A program made the translations under genes and the position numbers. DNA of 64,000 nt from Streptomyces sp. BHT-5-2. GTDB lineage: Bacteria > Actinomycetota > Actinomycetes > Streptomycetales > Streptomycetaceae. This document shows positions 51,823 through 60,371 of the stretch, piece by piece; within the stretch, counting starts at the first letter, position 1; every line of letters begins with the position of its first letter. The stretch lies in the NCBI RefSeq assembly GCF_019774615.1, contig NZ_CP081496.1:3410001-3474000 (forward strand), read 5' to 3'. Below the pieces are notes generated by a model. That model searched no databases. It was not told the origin of the DNA and was given only the letters and a program-made list of their open reading frames with translations.

Positions 51823-52476
51823 TCAGGGGATCTGGGTCTCGATGTGGGCGAGTTGGGCGGCGAGGATCTCCTCGAACGCGGCGCGGCGGTCTGCTCCGAG
51901 GGGGCGGATGTCGCGGGCGAAGTGGGCCAGGGCGGGGAAGTGCTCGGGGTCGGCGCCGAACACCGCGACGCGGAACTGCTCCATGCCCTGTTCGTGCTCC
52001 TTGGGGGCGACGGTGCCGATCCCGGCCTCGGAGGCGATCAGCGCGGCGAGGAGGATCACGATCCGGTGGTATCGCACCGGGACCTCCTCGTCGGGCAGGC
52101 CGGAGGCGCGCAGGGCCTGTAGCAGTTCTTCCATGACCAGTCGGGATCCGGTGCCGCCCGACGCATAGCGTCCCCACACCGTGGCGAGTTGGGGTTGCTC
52201 GCCGAAGGCTTCGCGCAGGCGTAGGGCCAGGGCGGTGATGCGTTGCTTCCAGTCGCCCTCGGGGCGGTAGCCGTCCATGGCTGCCAGCAGGATCCGGTCG
52301 GCGACCGCGCGCAGCAGCTCGGTCTTGTTGCGGAAGTGCCGGTAGAGGCTGGAGGAGTCGGTCCCGAGCGCTGCGGCGAGTTTGCGCACGCTGAACGACT
52401 CGGCGTCGCTCGTGCGCAGCAGTTCCGCTGCCGTGTCGAGGATCTCCTCGGTCGTCCATCGCCTTCGGCCAGTCAT
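51823..52476 (-). CDS. TetR-family transcriptional regulator
   Basis: 217 residues from ATG 52476. The N-terminal HTH is WTTEEILDTAAELLRTSDAE, SFSVRKLAAALGTDSSSLYR and HFRNKTELLRAVADRI; the C-terminal ligand region has HRIVILLAALIASEAGIGTV. It is divergent from the alpha/beta hydrolase at 52607; the 130-base gap carries an inverted repeat suited to a TetR dimer (52521-52539), so it probably represses itself and the hydrolase-reductase operon. Confidence 0.92.
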   Translation of the reverse strand: MTGRRRWTTEEILDTAAELLRTSDAESFSVRKLAAALGTDSSSLYRHFRNKTELLRAVADRILLAAMDGYRPEGDWKQRITALALRLREAFGEQPQLATVWGRYASGGTGSRLVMEELLQALRASGLPDEEVPVRYHRIVILLAALIASEAGIGTVAPKEHEQGMEQFRVAVFGADPEHFPALAHFARDIRPLGADRRAAFEEILAAQLAHIETQIP

Positions 52477-52520
52477 CTCGCCCCTCTCGTCCAGCCTCAG
52501 CCTAACCTATGCACTTGCTG

Positions 52521-52539
52521 ATGCACGCACCGCGTGCAT
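52521..52539. promoter_or_regulatory. Inverted repeat, probable TetR operator
   Basis: ATGCACGC (52521-52528), spacer ACC, and the exact inverse GCGTGCAT (52532-52539), in the divergent promoter region between the TetR gene and the hydrolase. A further TATGCACTTGC lies just left at 52509. Confidence 0.65.
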
Positions 52540-52606
52540 AATGAGGGCGACGCACTGTCCGACCGCGATGAACACCCGGCTTCCGGCCGGGAGGAGAGAC
52601 GGAGAC

Positions 52607-53569
52607 ATGAGCGAGACCACTACCGCGACACGGCCGCCGGAGCCGGACTTCTCGGCGATCACCACCGAGCAACTACGCGCCTACCGCGACGCGGAGAACC
52701 GCTGGCGGGCCTCCAGCGGGGCCCGGACGCTCCTCGGAGAGCCGGACCCCGGCGCCACGATCGACTGGCAGGCGATCGCGCTGCCCGACCGCGACATCCC
52801 GGTCCGGGTGTACCGTCCGGCCCCGACGGGAGACACCGAAGCCGCAGCCCGAACCGACCTGCCACTCGTGATCCACGTCCACGGAGGCAGCTTCGTGGGC
52901 ACAGCGGTGCAGTGCGACTGGACCAACAGCCACCTCGCCGCCCGACTGCCCGCCCTCGTCGTCTCGGTCGAGCACCGCCTCCTCGCCCCCGGCAGCCCCC
53001 TCGCGAACGCCGCCGACGACGGCTGGGACGTGCTCGACCACGTGGTGCGGCACGCCGCGCAGTGGGGCGTCGCCCCCGCGCGGGCGGCCGTCTTCGGTGA
53101 GAGCTGCGGCGCGCTGATCAGCGCCCTGACCGCCATCAGAGCCCGGGAGGCCGGCCTGGATCTCAAGGCGCAGGTGCTGGTCAACCCGGCAGTCGACGTG
53201 ACCGAGACGATGTTCGACCACCCCTCGATCGCCGAGTACGCATACAGCCCGACCCGGGCCCTGCCGCTACTGCGGCTCTTCCAACAGCTCGCCGTCCCGC
53301 CGGGAACCGACGCCCGCACGCTCTCGCCGCTGTACGCAAACGACCTGAGCGGGCTCGCCCCGGCGCTCGTGGTGGTGCCCACCCAGGACGCGGTCGCCGA
53401 CCACGGCCGCCGCTACGCGAAGCGACTGCGCGAGGCAGGGTCCTCCGTGCGGCTCTGCGAATACCCGGGCGCAAAGCACGCGTTCCTCACCCTGCCCGGC
53501 GTGGAACCCCAGGCCGAGGCCGCCCAGGCGGAGATCCTCACGTTCCTCCGCGCGGCCCTGACAAAGTGA
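52607..53569 (+). CDS. Alpha/beta hydrolase (HSL-type esterase)
   Basis: 320 residues from ATG 52607, following GGAGGAG; longer starts overlap the operator. HSL-family features: oxyanion string HVHGGSFVGTAVQCDW near 90, nucleophile elbow AAVFGESCGALISALTAIRA (Ser in GESCG), acid region VVVPTQDAVADHG, and His in YPGAKHAFLTLPG. It is a probable carboxylesterase. The following aldo/keto reductase starts 16 nt after its stop, so they form an operon under the TetR gene. Confidence 0.9.
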   Translation: MSETTTATRPPEPDFSAITTEQLRAYRDAENRWRASSGARTLLGEPDPGATIDWQAIALPDRDIPVRVYRPAPTGDTEAAARTDLPLVIHVHGGSFVGTAVQCDWTNSHLAARLPALVVSVEHRLLAPGSPLANAADDGWDVLDHVVRHAAQWGVAPARAAVFGESCGALISALTAIRAREAGLDLKAQVLVNPAVDVTETMFDHPSIAEYAYSPTRALPLLRLFQQLAVPPGTDARTLSPLYANDLSGLAPALVVVPTQDAVADHGRRYAKRLREAGSSVRLCEYPGAKHAFLTLPGVEPQAEAAQAEILTFLRAALTK

Positions 53570-53585
53570 AAGTGACGGAGGAGCA

Positions 53586-54563
53586 ATGAACCCCACCCTT
53601 GGACCCGACGGCCCAGCGATCTCCCGACTCGGCCTCGGCTGCATGAGCATGACCGGCAGCTACGGCCCCACCGGCCCGCACGAGGCCGCAGCCACCCTGC
53701 TGGAGGCCCTCGATTCGGGCATCACCATGTTCGACACCGGCGACTTCTACGGCGACGGAGCCAACGAGGAACTCCTCGGCCGGACCCTCGCACCGCACCG
53801 TGACCGTGCCGTGCTGGCCACCAAGACCGGCGTCCGCCGCACCACCGAGGGCCTGGTCCCCGCCGGCTCACCAAGCGATCTGCGGCGTGCCTGCGAAGCC
53901 TCGTTGCGCCGCCTGCGCACCGATCACATCGACCTGTACTACCTCGCCCGTATCGACCCCGCCGTCCCCGTCGAGGAATCCGTCGGCGCCCTGGCCGACC
54001 TGGTCGCCCAGGGCAAGGTAGGCCACATCGGCCTGTCCGAAGTCTCGGCCGCAACTCTTCGCCGCGCGCACGCCGTCCATCCGATCAGCGCCGTCCAGAC
54101 CGAGTACTCGCTGTGGGAACGCCATGTCGAAAACGACATCCTGCCCACGATCCGCAGTCTCGGCGCCACCCTCATCGCCTACAGCCCCCTCGGCCGCGGC
54201 CTGCTCACCGGAGCCGTCCGCACCACCACGCGCTACGAACCCGGCGACTTCCGCGCCACCGCCCCCCGCTACAACGGCGACGACCTCAAGGCCAACCTGA
54301 CCACCGTCGACGCCATCACCCACCTCGCCGCCGCAAAGCACGCCACCCCCGCCCAGATCGCCCTCGCCTGGCTCCTCACCCGCGGCAGCGACGTCATCCC
54401 CATCCCCGGCAGCTCCCGCCGCCCCCACCTGCGCGACAACCTCGCCGCCCTCGATCTGCACCTGACCGCCACCGACCTCGGCGACATCGACGCCGCCATC
54501 CCCGACACCGGGGCCCAGGGAGCCCGATACAGCGACCACGGCATCGCCCTGATCGACCAATAA
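53586..54563 (+). CDS. Aldo/keto reductase with substituted catalytic His
   Basis: 325 residues from ATG 53586, after GGAGGAG. AKR fold: LGLGCMSMTGSYGPTGPHEA, catalytic Asp and Tyr in ITMFDTGDFYGDGANEELLG, Lys in AVLATKTGVRRTTEG, NADPH-binding VIPIPGSSRRPHLRDNLAAL. The fourth tetrad residue, normally His in a string like LYYQHRID, reads HIDLYYLARIDPAVPVEE, so His is replaced by Ala; activity or substrate range may differ. Compare the intact motif in the AKR at 57501. Confidence 0.9.
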   Translation: MNPTLGPDGPAISRLGLGCMSMTGSYGPTGPHEAAATLLEALDSGITMFDTGDFYGDGANEELLGRTLAPHRDRAVLATKTGVRRTTEGLVPAGSPSDLRRACEASLRRLRTDHIDLYYLARIDPAVPVEESVGALADLVAQGKVGHIGLSEVSAATLRRAHAVHPISAVQTEYSLWERHVENDILPTIRSLGATLIAYSPLGRGLLTGAVRTTTRYEPGDFRATAPRYNGDDLKANLTTVDAITHLAAAKHATPAQIALAWLLTRGSDVIPIPGSSRRPHLRDNLAALDLHLTATDLGDIDAAIPDTGAQGARYSDHGIALIDQ

Positions 54564-54599
54564 AGAAAAACGAAGAGAACTGACGAGAGAAGCACCCTG

Positions 54600-55049
54600 A
54601 TGACGCAACCACCCCATGTACGAGGGCCGCTCGCAGCGATGTATGCGGGTCTTGCGCTCACCGTCCTCGCGACGATCGCCATGTACGTCGACCGCAACAC
54701 CACCCACCTGCTGGCCGCCCACATCCGGGCCGGCTATCCCAACTACCCTCAGGCGCGGGTCGACTCGGCCGTCACCACCTACCTGATCGTCTTGTCCGTG
54801 ATCGGAGCACTCGGCGTCCTTGCCTGGCTCACGACGGCCTGGGCTGTCCAGGCAGGCAAACGGTGGGCCCGCCCCGCCGCGACCGTGATGTTCATTCTCG
54901 GCACCAGCGTCGGACTGGCCGGGCTGCTGACCGAGGACACCTCTGGCGCGACCGGACTGCCGCCGCAACTGGGTTGGGCCGGGATGGTTCCCTGCCTGGC
55001 AGGCGTCGTCGCGATCGCACTGCTGTGGAGGAGACCGCGACTGACGTGA
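54600..55049 (+). CDS. Small four-helix membrane protein, hypothetical
   Basis: 149 residues from ATG 54600. Four hydrophobic segments: LAAMYAGLALTVLATIAMYV, TTYLIVLSVIGALGVLAWLT, ARPAATVMFILGTSVGLAGL and AGMVPCLAGVVAIALLWRR. The pattern matches small actinobacterial membrane proteins of unknown role. It follows the AKR by 36 nt and is probably in the same transcript. Confidence 0.75.
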   Translation: MTQPPHVRGPLAAMYAGLALTVLATIAMYVDRNTTHLLAAHIRAGYPNYPQARVDSAVTTYLIVLSVIGALGVLAWLTTAWAVQAGKRWARPAATVMFILGTSVGLAGLLTEDTSGATGLPPQLGWAGMVPCLAGVVAIALLWRRPRLT

Positions 55050-55157
55050 CCGCGGCCCCATGCGGCTCCGCACTCCAGGAGCCGACGACAACACCGCACC
55101 CGTACAGACATGCACCACCACAGGTCACAACCACCACGCGCCATGGAGGAAGACACA

Positions 55158-55922
55158 GTGCAGCGCATCGGCATCATCGGAGTGGGCGAGATCGGCCGGG
55201 CCATCGTCGAGGGCCTGCGCAACGGGGGCGGTGCGTCGCCCGAGGTCTTCCTCTCTCCCCGGGGGGCCCGCACCACCGCGGAACTGTCCGAGCGCTACGA
55301 GGGCGTCCAGGTGTGCGCCGACAACCAGGCAGTGCGGGACCGCTCCGAGGTGGTGATCATCGCCGTGCGCCGCCAGAACCACCACGAGGCCCTCACCGGG
55401 CTGAAGATGAACGACGACAAGACCGTGGTCAACCTGATGGCCGGCGTCGCCACCGACGACCTGCGCCGAACCCTCGACACCGGCGCCACGATCGTCCGCG
55501 CCATCCCGCTGCCCGCGGTGCGCGAGCGCCGCTCCGTCACCGTGACCTGCCCGTCGCACCCGGTGGTGGACGCTCTCTTTGAACAGCTGGGCGGAGCGCT
55601 CCCGGTCGCGGACGAGGCTGCCTTCAACGTCTTCTCCGCACTGACCGGGACGCTCACCGCCCACTACGCCTACCTCGCCACGCTCACCTCGTGGGCCACC
55701 GGCCATGGCATCGCCCCCGATGCCGCCGACCGGTATGTGCGGGGCCTCTTCCAGAACGTCGGCCGCTCCCTGGACGACAAGACCCGCCCGCTGCACCAAC
55801 TCGCCGCCGACCACGAGACGCCCAAAGGGAACAACGAGCGCATCCGCACCACCTGGTTCGATCCGGCCAACGCCGCAGCCCTCAAGAAGGCCCTGGACGG
55901 CCTCCTCGCCGATCTGAGCTAG
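55158..55922 (+). CDS. NAD(P)-binding reductase of the pyrroline-5-carboxylate reductase fold
   Basis: 254 residues from GTG 55158, 7 nt after GGAGGA; earlier ATGs lack a site. The Rossmann start RIGIIGVGEIGRAIVEGLRN, then SEVVIIAVRRQNHHEALTGL, DDKTVVNLMAGVATDDLRRT and VRAIPLPAVRERRSVTVTCP match the ProC/F420-dependent oxidoreductase-like family. The C-terminal helical domain (ALTGTLTAHYAYLATLTSWA) matches the dimerisation region loosely. Whether it makes proline is doubtful; in this redox operon it may act on another imine or keto substrate. Confidence 0.8.
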   Translation: MQRIGIIGVGEIGRAIVEGLRNGGGASPEVFLSPRGARTTAELSERYEGVQVCADNQAVRDRSEVVIIAVRRQNHHEALTGLKMNDDKTVVNLMAGVATDDLRRTLDTGATIVRAIPLPAVRERRSVTVTCPSHPVVDALFEQLGGALPVADEAAFNVFSALTGTLTAHYAYLATLTSWATGHGIAPDAADRYVRGLFQNVGRSLDDKTRPLHQLAADHETPKGNNERIRTTWFDPANAAALKKALDGLLADLS

Positions 55923-55953
55923 GGCCGGTTTCGGGGCGTCGGATTCGCCACGC

Positions 55954-56790
55954 TCAGGAGATCGCCCGCAGGCGGGCCGGGGTCGGCTGGGTGAGCCGGT
56001 CGAGGTGGGCGGCGGTGTCCTCGTCGGCGGGGAGCAGGACGAGGAGCTGCTGGGCGTCGGCGGTGAGATCCAAGGTCTCGCGCAGCAGGCGGAGTTCGGG
56101 CCCGGCCGGGTGCTGGAGGCGGAGCGGGCCGCGGCGGGGGACGCGGTGGTTACCCAGGCGGCGGGTGAACTCGGGGCCGGCCACGGGGGCGAGTTCGGTG
56201 CTGAGCCACTCGGAGTTCTCGGCCGAGGGGCCGAGCCAGAGGTCGAATGCCTGCTCGTCGGCGACCTCGTCCCAGTCGGGGAAGAGGGCACGGGACCGGG
56301 GGTCGGTGAAGACGTAGCGGGTGAGGTTCGGCGCCGGGCCGTCGAGCAGGCCGGTCGTGCCGAGGACGGCGGCGTAGCCGCTGGTGTGGGCGAGGATGTC
56401 GCCGAGGCGGTTGGTGACGGCGGCGACGCCCGGTTCGAGCAGGCGCAGGGTCTCGCGGACGGCCGGGCGGACGTCGCGGGGCGGCGGGGCGGGCCGGGTG
56501 CGGCCGGCGCAGGCGCCGCCGGTGATCTTAGCGAGGTAGTGCAGGTGGCCGCGCTCGGCGGGGTCGAGGCTGAGGGCGTCGGCGAGCGCGTGGACCACGG
56601 CCGGGGAGGGGTTGCGGTCGCGGCCCTGCTCCAGCCGGGTCAGGTACTCGACGCTGATGCCGGCGCGGACGGCCAGATCGGAGCGGCGCAGCCCGGGCGA
56701 GCGGCGGCGGCCGTGGTCGGGCAGGCCGAGCGTCTCGGGTTGGATGCTGTCGCGCTTGGCGCGGATGAAGTCCCCCAGTGGTGTGCCCAT
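55954..56790 (-). CDS. XRE-family regulator with MmyB-like ligand domain
   Basis: 278 residues from ATG 56790. The N-terminal HTH is RRSPGLRRSDLAVRAGISVE, YLTRLEQGRDRNPSPAVVHA; the C-terminal PAS-like MmyB domain contains LEPGVAAVTNRLGDILAHTS and NLTRYVFTDPRSRALFPDWD. Regulators of this type in Streptomyces typically sit divergent from an oxidoreductase they control; here it is divergent from the FMN reductase at 56881, with about 90 bases between. Confidence 0.92.
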   Translation of the reverse strand: MGTPLGDFIRAKRDSIQPETLGLPDHGRRRSPGLRRSDLAVRAGISVEYLTRLEQGRDRNPSPAVVHALADALSLDPAERGHLHYLAKITGGACAGRTRPAPPPRDVRPAVRETLRLLEPGVAAVTNRLGDILAHTSGYAAVLGTTGLLDGPAPNLTRYVFTDPRSRALFPDWDEVADEQAFDLWLGPSAENSEWLSTELAPVAGPEFTRRLGNHRVPRRGPLRLQHPAGPELRLLRETLDLTADAQQLLVLLPADEDTAAHLDRLTQPTPARLRAIS

Positions 56791-56880
56791 GTGACGAGCC
56801 TAGTGGTTGGCGGCAGCACGGAGGGTGGCCCTGCGGGGGCCAGCCTGGGCACGGTCTGGTTGGGGCCGGCGGGCGGGCCG

Positions 56881-57489
56881 ATGGTGGTGGACATGGAGAA
56901 GAACACGCACAAGTTGGTGATCCTCGTCGGCAGCGTCCGGGAGGGCCGGTTCGGCCCGGTGGTGTCCTCGTGGGTGGCCGAACAGGCCGTCGCGCACGGC
57001 GGGTTCGAGGTGGAGGTGGTCGACCTGGCCGAGGTGGACCTCCCACTGGCGCTGCCCGCTGCCCCGCCGAAGTTCGCGGGCGCCGACTACCCCCGCCCGG
57101 CCGGGATGGCCGGGCTGACCGAGGCCCTGGAAGGCGCGGACGCCTTCCTGATCGTCACGCCGGAGTACAACCACAGCTACCCCGCCTCGCTGAAGGCCGC
57201 CATCGACTGGCACTTCACCCAGTGGACGGCCAAGCCGGTCGCCTTCGTGAGCTACGGCGGCGCGGCCGGCGGCCGGCACGCCGTGCTGCACCTGGAGAAC
57301 GTGCTGACCGAGCTGCACGCGGTGACCATCCGGGACGGCCTGGCCTTCCCGAACTACTTCACCGCCTGGACGGACGGCCGCCCGGACGACCCGCAGGCGG
57401 CCGGCTACGCCAAGTCCATGCTCGACCAACTGTCCTGGTGGGCGGGCGCGTTGAAGCACGCGCGGGCCGCCGAACCGTACCCGGCGTGA
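56881..57489 (+). CDS. NAD(P)H-dependent FMN reductase
   Basis: About 202 residues from ATG 56881 (ATG 56893 is equally plausible). Flavodoxin-like FMN reductase: phosphate loop LVILVGSVREGRFGPVVSSW, DAFLIVTPEYNHSYPASLKA (the PEYN motif), IDWHFTQWTAKPVAFVSYGG. Typical length. It is followed after 11 nt by an aldo/keto reductase, likely one transcript, divergent from the XRE regulator. Confidence 0.92.
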   Translation: MVVDMEKNTHKLVILVGSVREGRFGPVVSSWVAEQAVAHGGFEVEVVDLAEVDLPLALPAAPPKFAGADYPRPAGMAGLTEALEGADAFLIVTPEYNHSYPASLKAAIDWHFTQWTAKPVAFVSYGGAAGGRHAVLHLENVLTELHAVTIRDGLAFPNYFTAWTDGRPDDPQAAGYAKSMLDQLSWWAGALKHARAAEPYPA

Positions 57490-57500
57490 GCGGAGGAACG

Positions 57501-58469
57501 ATGGAGTACGTCAAACTTGGCGGCACCGGCCTGACGGTCAGCCGGATCGCGCTCGGCTGCATGGGCTTCGGCGGCAGCGGCCGCGGGCACAACCCGTGGG
57601 CGCTGGACGAAGAGGCCGCGGCGCCGGTCTTCCGGCGGGCGGTCGAGCTCGGCATCACCTTCTGGGACACCGCCAACGTGTACGGCGGCGGTGCCTCGGA
57701 GGAGCTGGTCGGCCGCGCGGTGCGGCGGTACACCCGTCGCGAAGACGTCGTCCTGGCGACGAAGGTGGGCCTGCCGATGCACGACGGCCCGGGCGGCTCC
57801 GGGCTGTCCCGCAAGGCGATCCTGGCGCAGGTGGACGGCTCGCTGACCCGCCTCGGCACCGACTACCTGGACCTCTACCAGCTGCACCGCTTCGACCCGG
57901 CGACCCCGGTCGAGGAGACCGTGGCGGCCCTGCGGGAGGTGGTGGCGGCCGGGAAGGTCCGGTACGTGGGTGCCTCCTCGATGTGGGCCTGGCAGTTCGC
58001 CAAGCTGCAGCACACCGCGGCGCGGGACGGCGGCCCGGCCTTCGCCTCGATGCAGCACCAGTACAGCCTGATGCAGCGCGAGGAGGAGAGGGAGATGTTC
58101 CCGCTGCTCGCCGACCAGGGGGTGGGCAGCCTGGTGTGGTGCCCGCTCGCCTCCGGGCGGCTGGCCCGCCCGTACGGGCAGGCGACGGTCCGCTCGGCCG
58201 GGGATCCGGTCGCCCGGCGGTTCTTCGCGGACGTCGACCGGCCGATCGTGGACGCCGTGCAGTCCGTCGCGGGGGCCCGGGGCCTGCCGATGGCGCAGGT
58301 CGCGCTCGGTTGGGTGCTGGGCAACCCGGTGGTCACCGCCCCAGTCATCGGCGCGACCCGCCCGGACCACCTGGACGACGCGGCGGCCGCGCTGGATGTC
58401 CGGCTGACCGGCGACGAACTCGCGACGCTGGAGCGTCCGTACACCCCCCGGCTGCCCACCGGGTTCTGA
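57501..58469 (+). CDS. Aldo/keto reductase
   Basis: 322 residues from ATG 57501, after CGGAGGAACG. Complete catalytic tetrad: Asp and Tyr in ITFWDTANVYGGGASEELVG, Lys in VVLATKVGLPMHDGPG, His in LDLYQLHRFDPATPVEETVA. NADPH-site sequence TAPVIGATRPDHLDDAAAAL. Close to the AKR family often seen beside FMN reductases. The stop is followed by a hairpin. Confidence 0.93.
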   Translation: MEYVKLGGTGLTVSRIALGCMGFGGSGRGHNPWALDEEAAAPVFRRAVELGITFWDTANVYGGGASEELVGRAVRRYTRREDVVLATKVGLPMHDGPGGSGLSRKAILAQVDGSLTRLGTDYLDLYQLHRFDPATPVEETVAALREVVAAGKVRYVGASSMWAWQFAKLQHTAARDGGPAFASMQHQYSLMQREEEREMFPLLADQGVGSLVWCPLASGRLARPYGQATVRSAGDPVARRFFADVDRPIVDAVQSVAGARGLPMAQVALGWVLGNPVVTAPVIGATRPDHLDDAAAALDVRLTGDELATLERPYTPRLPTGF

Positions 58470-58494
58470 ACACGAGGTCCGGGAAGACCGGAGC

Positions 58495-58518
58495 CTCGGC
58501 GGTGTTGGCTCCGCCGAG
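58495..58518. terminator. Hairpin after the aldo/keto reductase
   Basis: CTCGGCGG (58495-58502) pairs with CCGCCGAG (58511-58518) around an 8-base loop, 26 bases past the stop codon. Confidence 0.6.
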
Positions 58519-58542
58519 AGGACACGGAAACGGGGGGCGACG

Positions 58543-58830
58543 ATATCGCAGCGGGTCACGGCTGTCGGGCGGCTGCCAGCCAAGCCGGGGCGCGAGGCGG
58601 AGATGCGGGAGCAGGCGCGGTCGATGGTGACGCTGAGCCTGGCGGAGCCCGGCTGTCTGTCGTGGAACTACCTGGACCCGGACGATCCGCGCTCCTGGGT
58701 GGTCGTGGAGGAGTGGGAGCCCCGCGAGGACCTCCGAGGCGCACCTGGCCGGCCCGCACCTGGCGCGCTCGCTGGAGCGTACGGCCCGGCTGCGGGCCGG
58801 CCCGCAGGAGTTGCGGAGGCGGCGAAGTCC
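58543..58830 (+). pseudogene. Antibiotic-biosynthesis-monooxygenase (YgiN-like) remnant
   Basis: A rightward frame without a usable start reads SQRVTAVGRLPAKPGREAEM, EPGCLSWNYLDPDDPRSWVV and VEEWE; after a one-base shift near 58735 it continues SEAHLAGPHLARSLERTARL. This is the ABM ferredoxin-like fold with the conserved ..EEWES.EAL..H.. stretch. The missing start and frameshift mark it as broken. Confidence 0.6.
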
Positions 58831-59275
58831 CGGGCTCCCCGCCCCGCACTCCCTGACCGAACCCGCGCCCGGGTCCGGCCCACGGGTGCAGGGGCGACCG
58901 CTGGCACCCGAACACTCCCCCACCCCCAGCCAGCGACGCCACCACCAGCGGCACGTCACAACCCGACGCCACCCACATCGTCATCGACGACCGGCCACCA
59001 TCCAGCAGTTGCCACGGCAAAGCCCCGCCTCTGCAGGCGGGCAGCCCTCCGCGCGCGCAGCTCACGCCCGACAGCGTCCTCCCGCGGAAACACCGCAGGA
59101 CATCGCCGGCTCCTGCGATCGCGACGCGGTCGGCGTCACACCAGCCTTGCGCGTGGCGTGCTCCGCCCGATGCCTCCGCCCCGATGTCCGCTCTGGCCAC
59201 AGCGGGCACATGTGCAGGCGGCTGCACTCATCCTTTCCGCCAGTCGGTTACGCACCCAGAAGGCGCCGCCCATAC
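58831..59275. other. Non-coding stretch before the siderophore importer
   Basis: About 445 bases. Frames on both strands are basic, low in recognisable motifs and lack ribosome sites. Only the iron box at its right end is recognisable. Confidence 0.5.
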
Positions 59276-59294
59276 ACTTAGGGTCGCCTAACTT
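59276..59294. promoter_or_regulatory. Iron box (DmdR/IdeR-like) ahead of the importer operon
   Basis: ACTTAGGGTCGCCTAACTT contains TTAGG and CCTAA half-sites facing each other, matching about 11 of the last 14 bases of the Streptomyces consensus TTAGGTTAGGCTAACCTAA. It lies 40 bases upstream of the first permease start, where an iron-loaded repressor would block transcription. Confidence 0.65.
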
Positions 59295-59333
59295 CGTGAG
59301 TACCGAGATTCAGTCCGTCTTCATCATGTCGAA

Positions 59334-60371
59334 ATGGATGCGATGTCAGCTGTCACAATCAGCACCCCACGAGGCGCTCTGGCCGGCCGCCGCATCGGCT
59401 GGACGGCCGCGGCCGTCATAGCACTGCTGCTTGCGGTGCTGCTCAGCCTTGCGGTCGGCGCCCGCCAGATTGCCCCGGGTGAAGTCTTCGACGCCCTTTT
59501 GCACGGTGGCACGAGTGATGCCGCCGAGGTCGTACGGTCCATGCGGGTGCCCAGGACCCTCGTCGGCCTGATGGTCGGAGCGGCGCTCGCTGTCGCGGGC
59601 ACCGTGATGCAGGGCATCACCCGCAACCCCATCGCCGATCCCGGCGTCCTGGGGATCAGCCAGGGCGCAGCGGCGGGCGTGGTTCTGGCCATCGCGATCG
59701 CCGGGGTGCACACCCTCACCGGCTATGTGTGGTTCGCCTTCGCCGGAGCCGGTGTCGCGTCGGTGGCGGTGTACGCCGTCGCCGCGAGCGGGCGCGGCGG
59801 TGCGAGTCCGGTGAAGCTGGCGCTGGCCGGCGCCGCCGTCAACGCGCTGCTGATCGCCGTGATCCAGGGGATGTTGACGACGGACGCGGCCACCCTGGAC
59901 GAGTTCCGTTTCTGGCAGGTCGGGTCGATCGCCGGTCGGGATGCCGACCTGGCGGGCCAGATCTGGCCGTTCCTCGTCGTCGGCGCGGTGCTTGCGCTGT
60001 CGGTGGCGCGGGGGCTGGACGCCCTGGCGCTGGGGGAGGACGTCGCCAAGGGGCTCGGACACAAGGTGGGGACCGTACGGATCGTGGGCGGCATCGGAGC
60101 GACGGTGCTCACCGGTGTCGGGGTTGCGGCCGCCGGTCCGATCGCCTTCGTGGGACTCGCGGTGCCCCATATCGCACGCGCCCTGGTGGGCAGCAACCAC
60201 CGCTGGGTGCTGCCCATGGCGGCGCTGCTCGGGCCGGTCATGCTGCTGGTGTCGGATGCGATCGGACGGGTCGTCTTCCCGCCGAGCGAAGTGCCCGCCG
60301 GGGTGATGACGGCGCTGATCGGTGTGCCGTTCCTGATCGTCCTGGTCCGGCGCAAGGCGGTGAGCGCATGA
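59334..60371 (+). CDS. FecCD-family siderophore ABC permease 1
   Basis: 345 residues from ATG 59334 (ATG 59343 possible). About nine to ten transmembrane segments; FecCD landmarks SMRVPRTLVGLMVGAALAVA, GTVMQGITRNPIADPGVLGI, SQGAAAGVV, and GPIAFVGLAVPHIARALVGS near the C-terminus, the coupling region to the ATPase. It forms the channel with the permease encoded next, whose ATG overlaps this stop. Confidence 0.93.
   Translation: MDAMSAVTISTPRGALAGRRIGWTAAAVIALLLAVLLSLAVGARQIAPGEVFDALLHGGTSDAAEVVRSMRVPRTLVGLMVGAALAVAGTVMQGITRNPIADPGVLGISQGAAAGVVLAIAIAGVHTLTGYVWFAFAGAGVASVAVYAVAASGRGGASPVKLALAGAAVNALLIAVIQGMLTTDAATLDEFRFWQVGSIAGRDADLAGQIWPFLVVGAVLALSVARGLDALALGEDVAKGLGHKVGTVRIVGGIGATVLTGVGVAAAGPIAFVGLAVPHIARALVGSNHRWVLPMAALLGPVMLLVSDAIGRVVFPPSEVPAGVMTALIGVPFLIVLVRRKAVSA

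Noticed and set aside
56005..56880. Long in-frame extension of the FMN reductase
   Set aside because: It runs antisense through the XRE regulator gene and is Gly/Glu/Val-rich shadow sequence.
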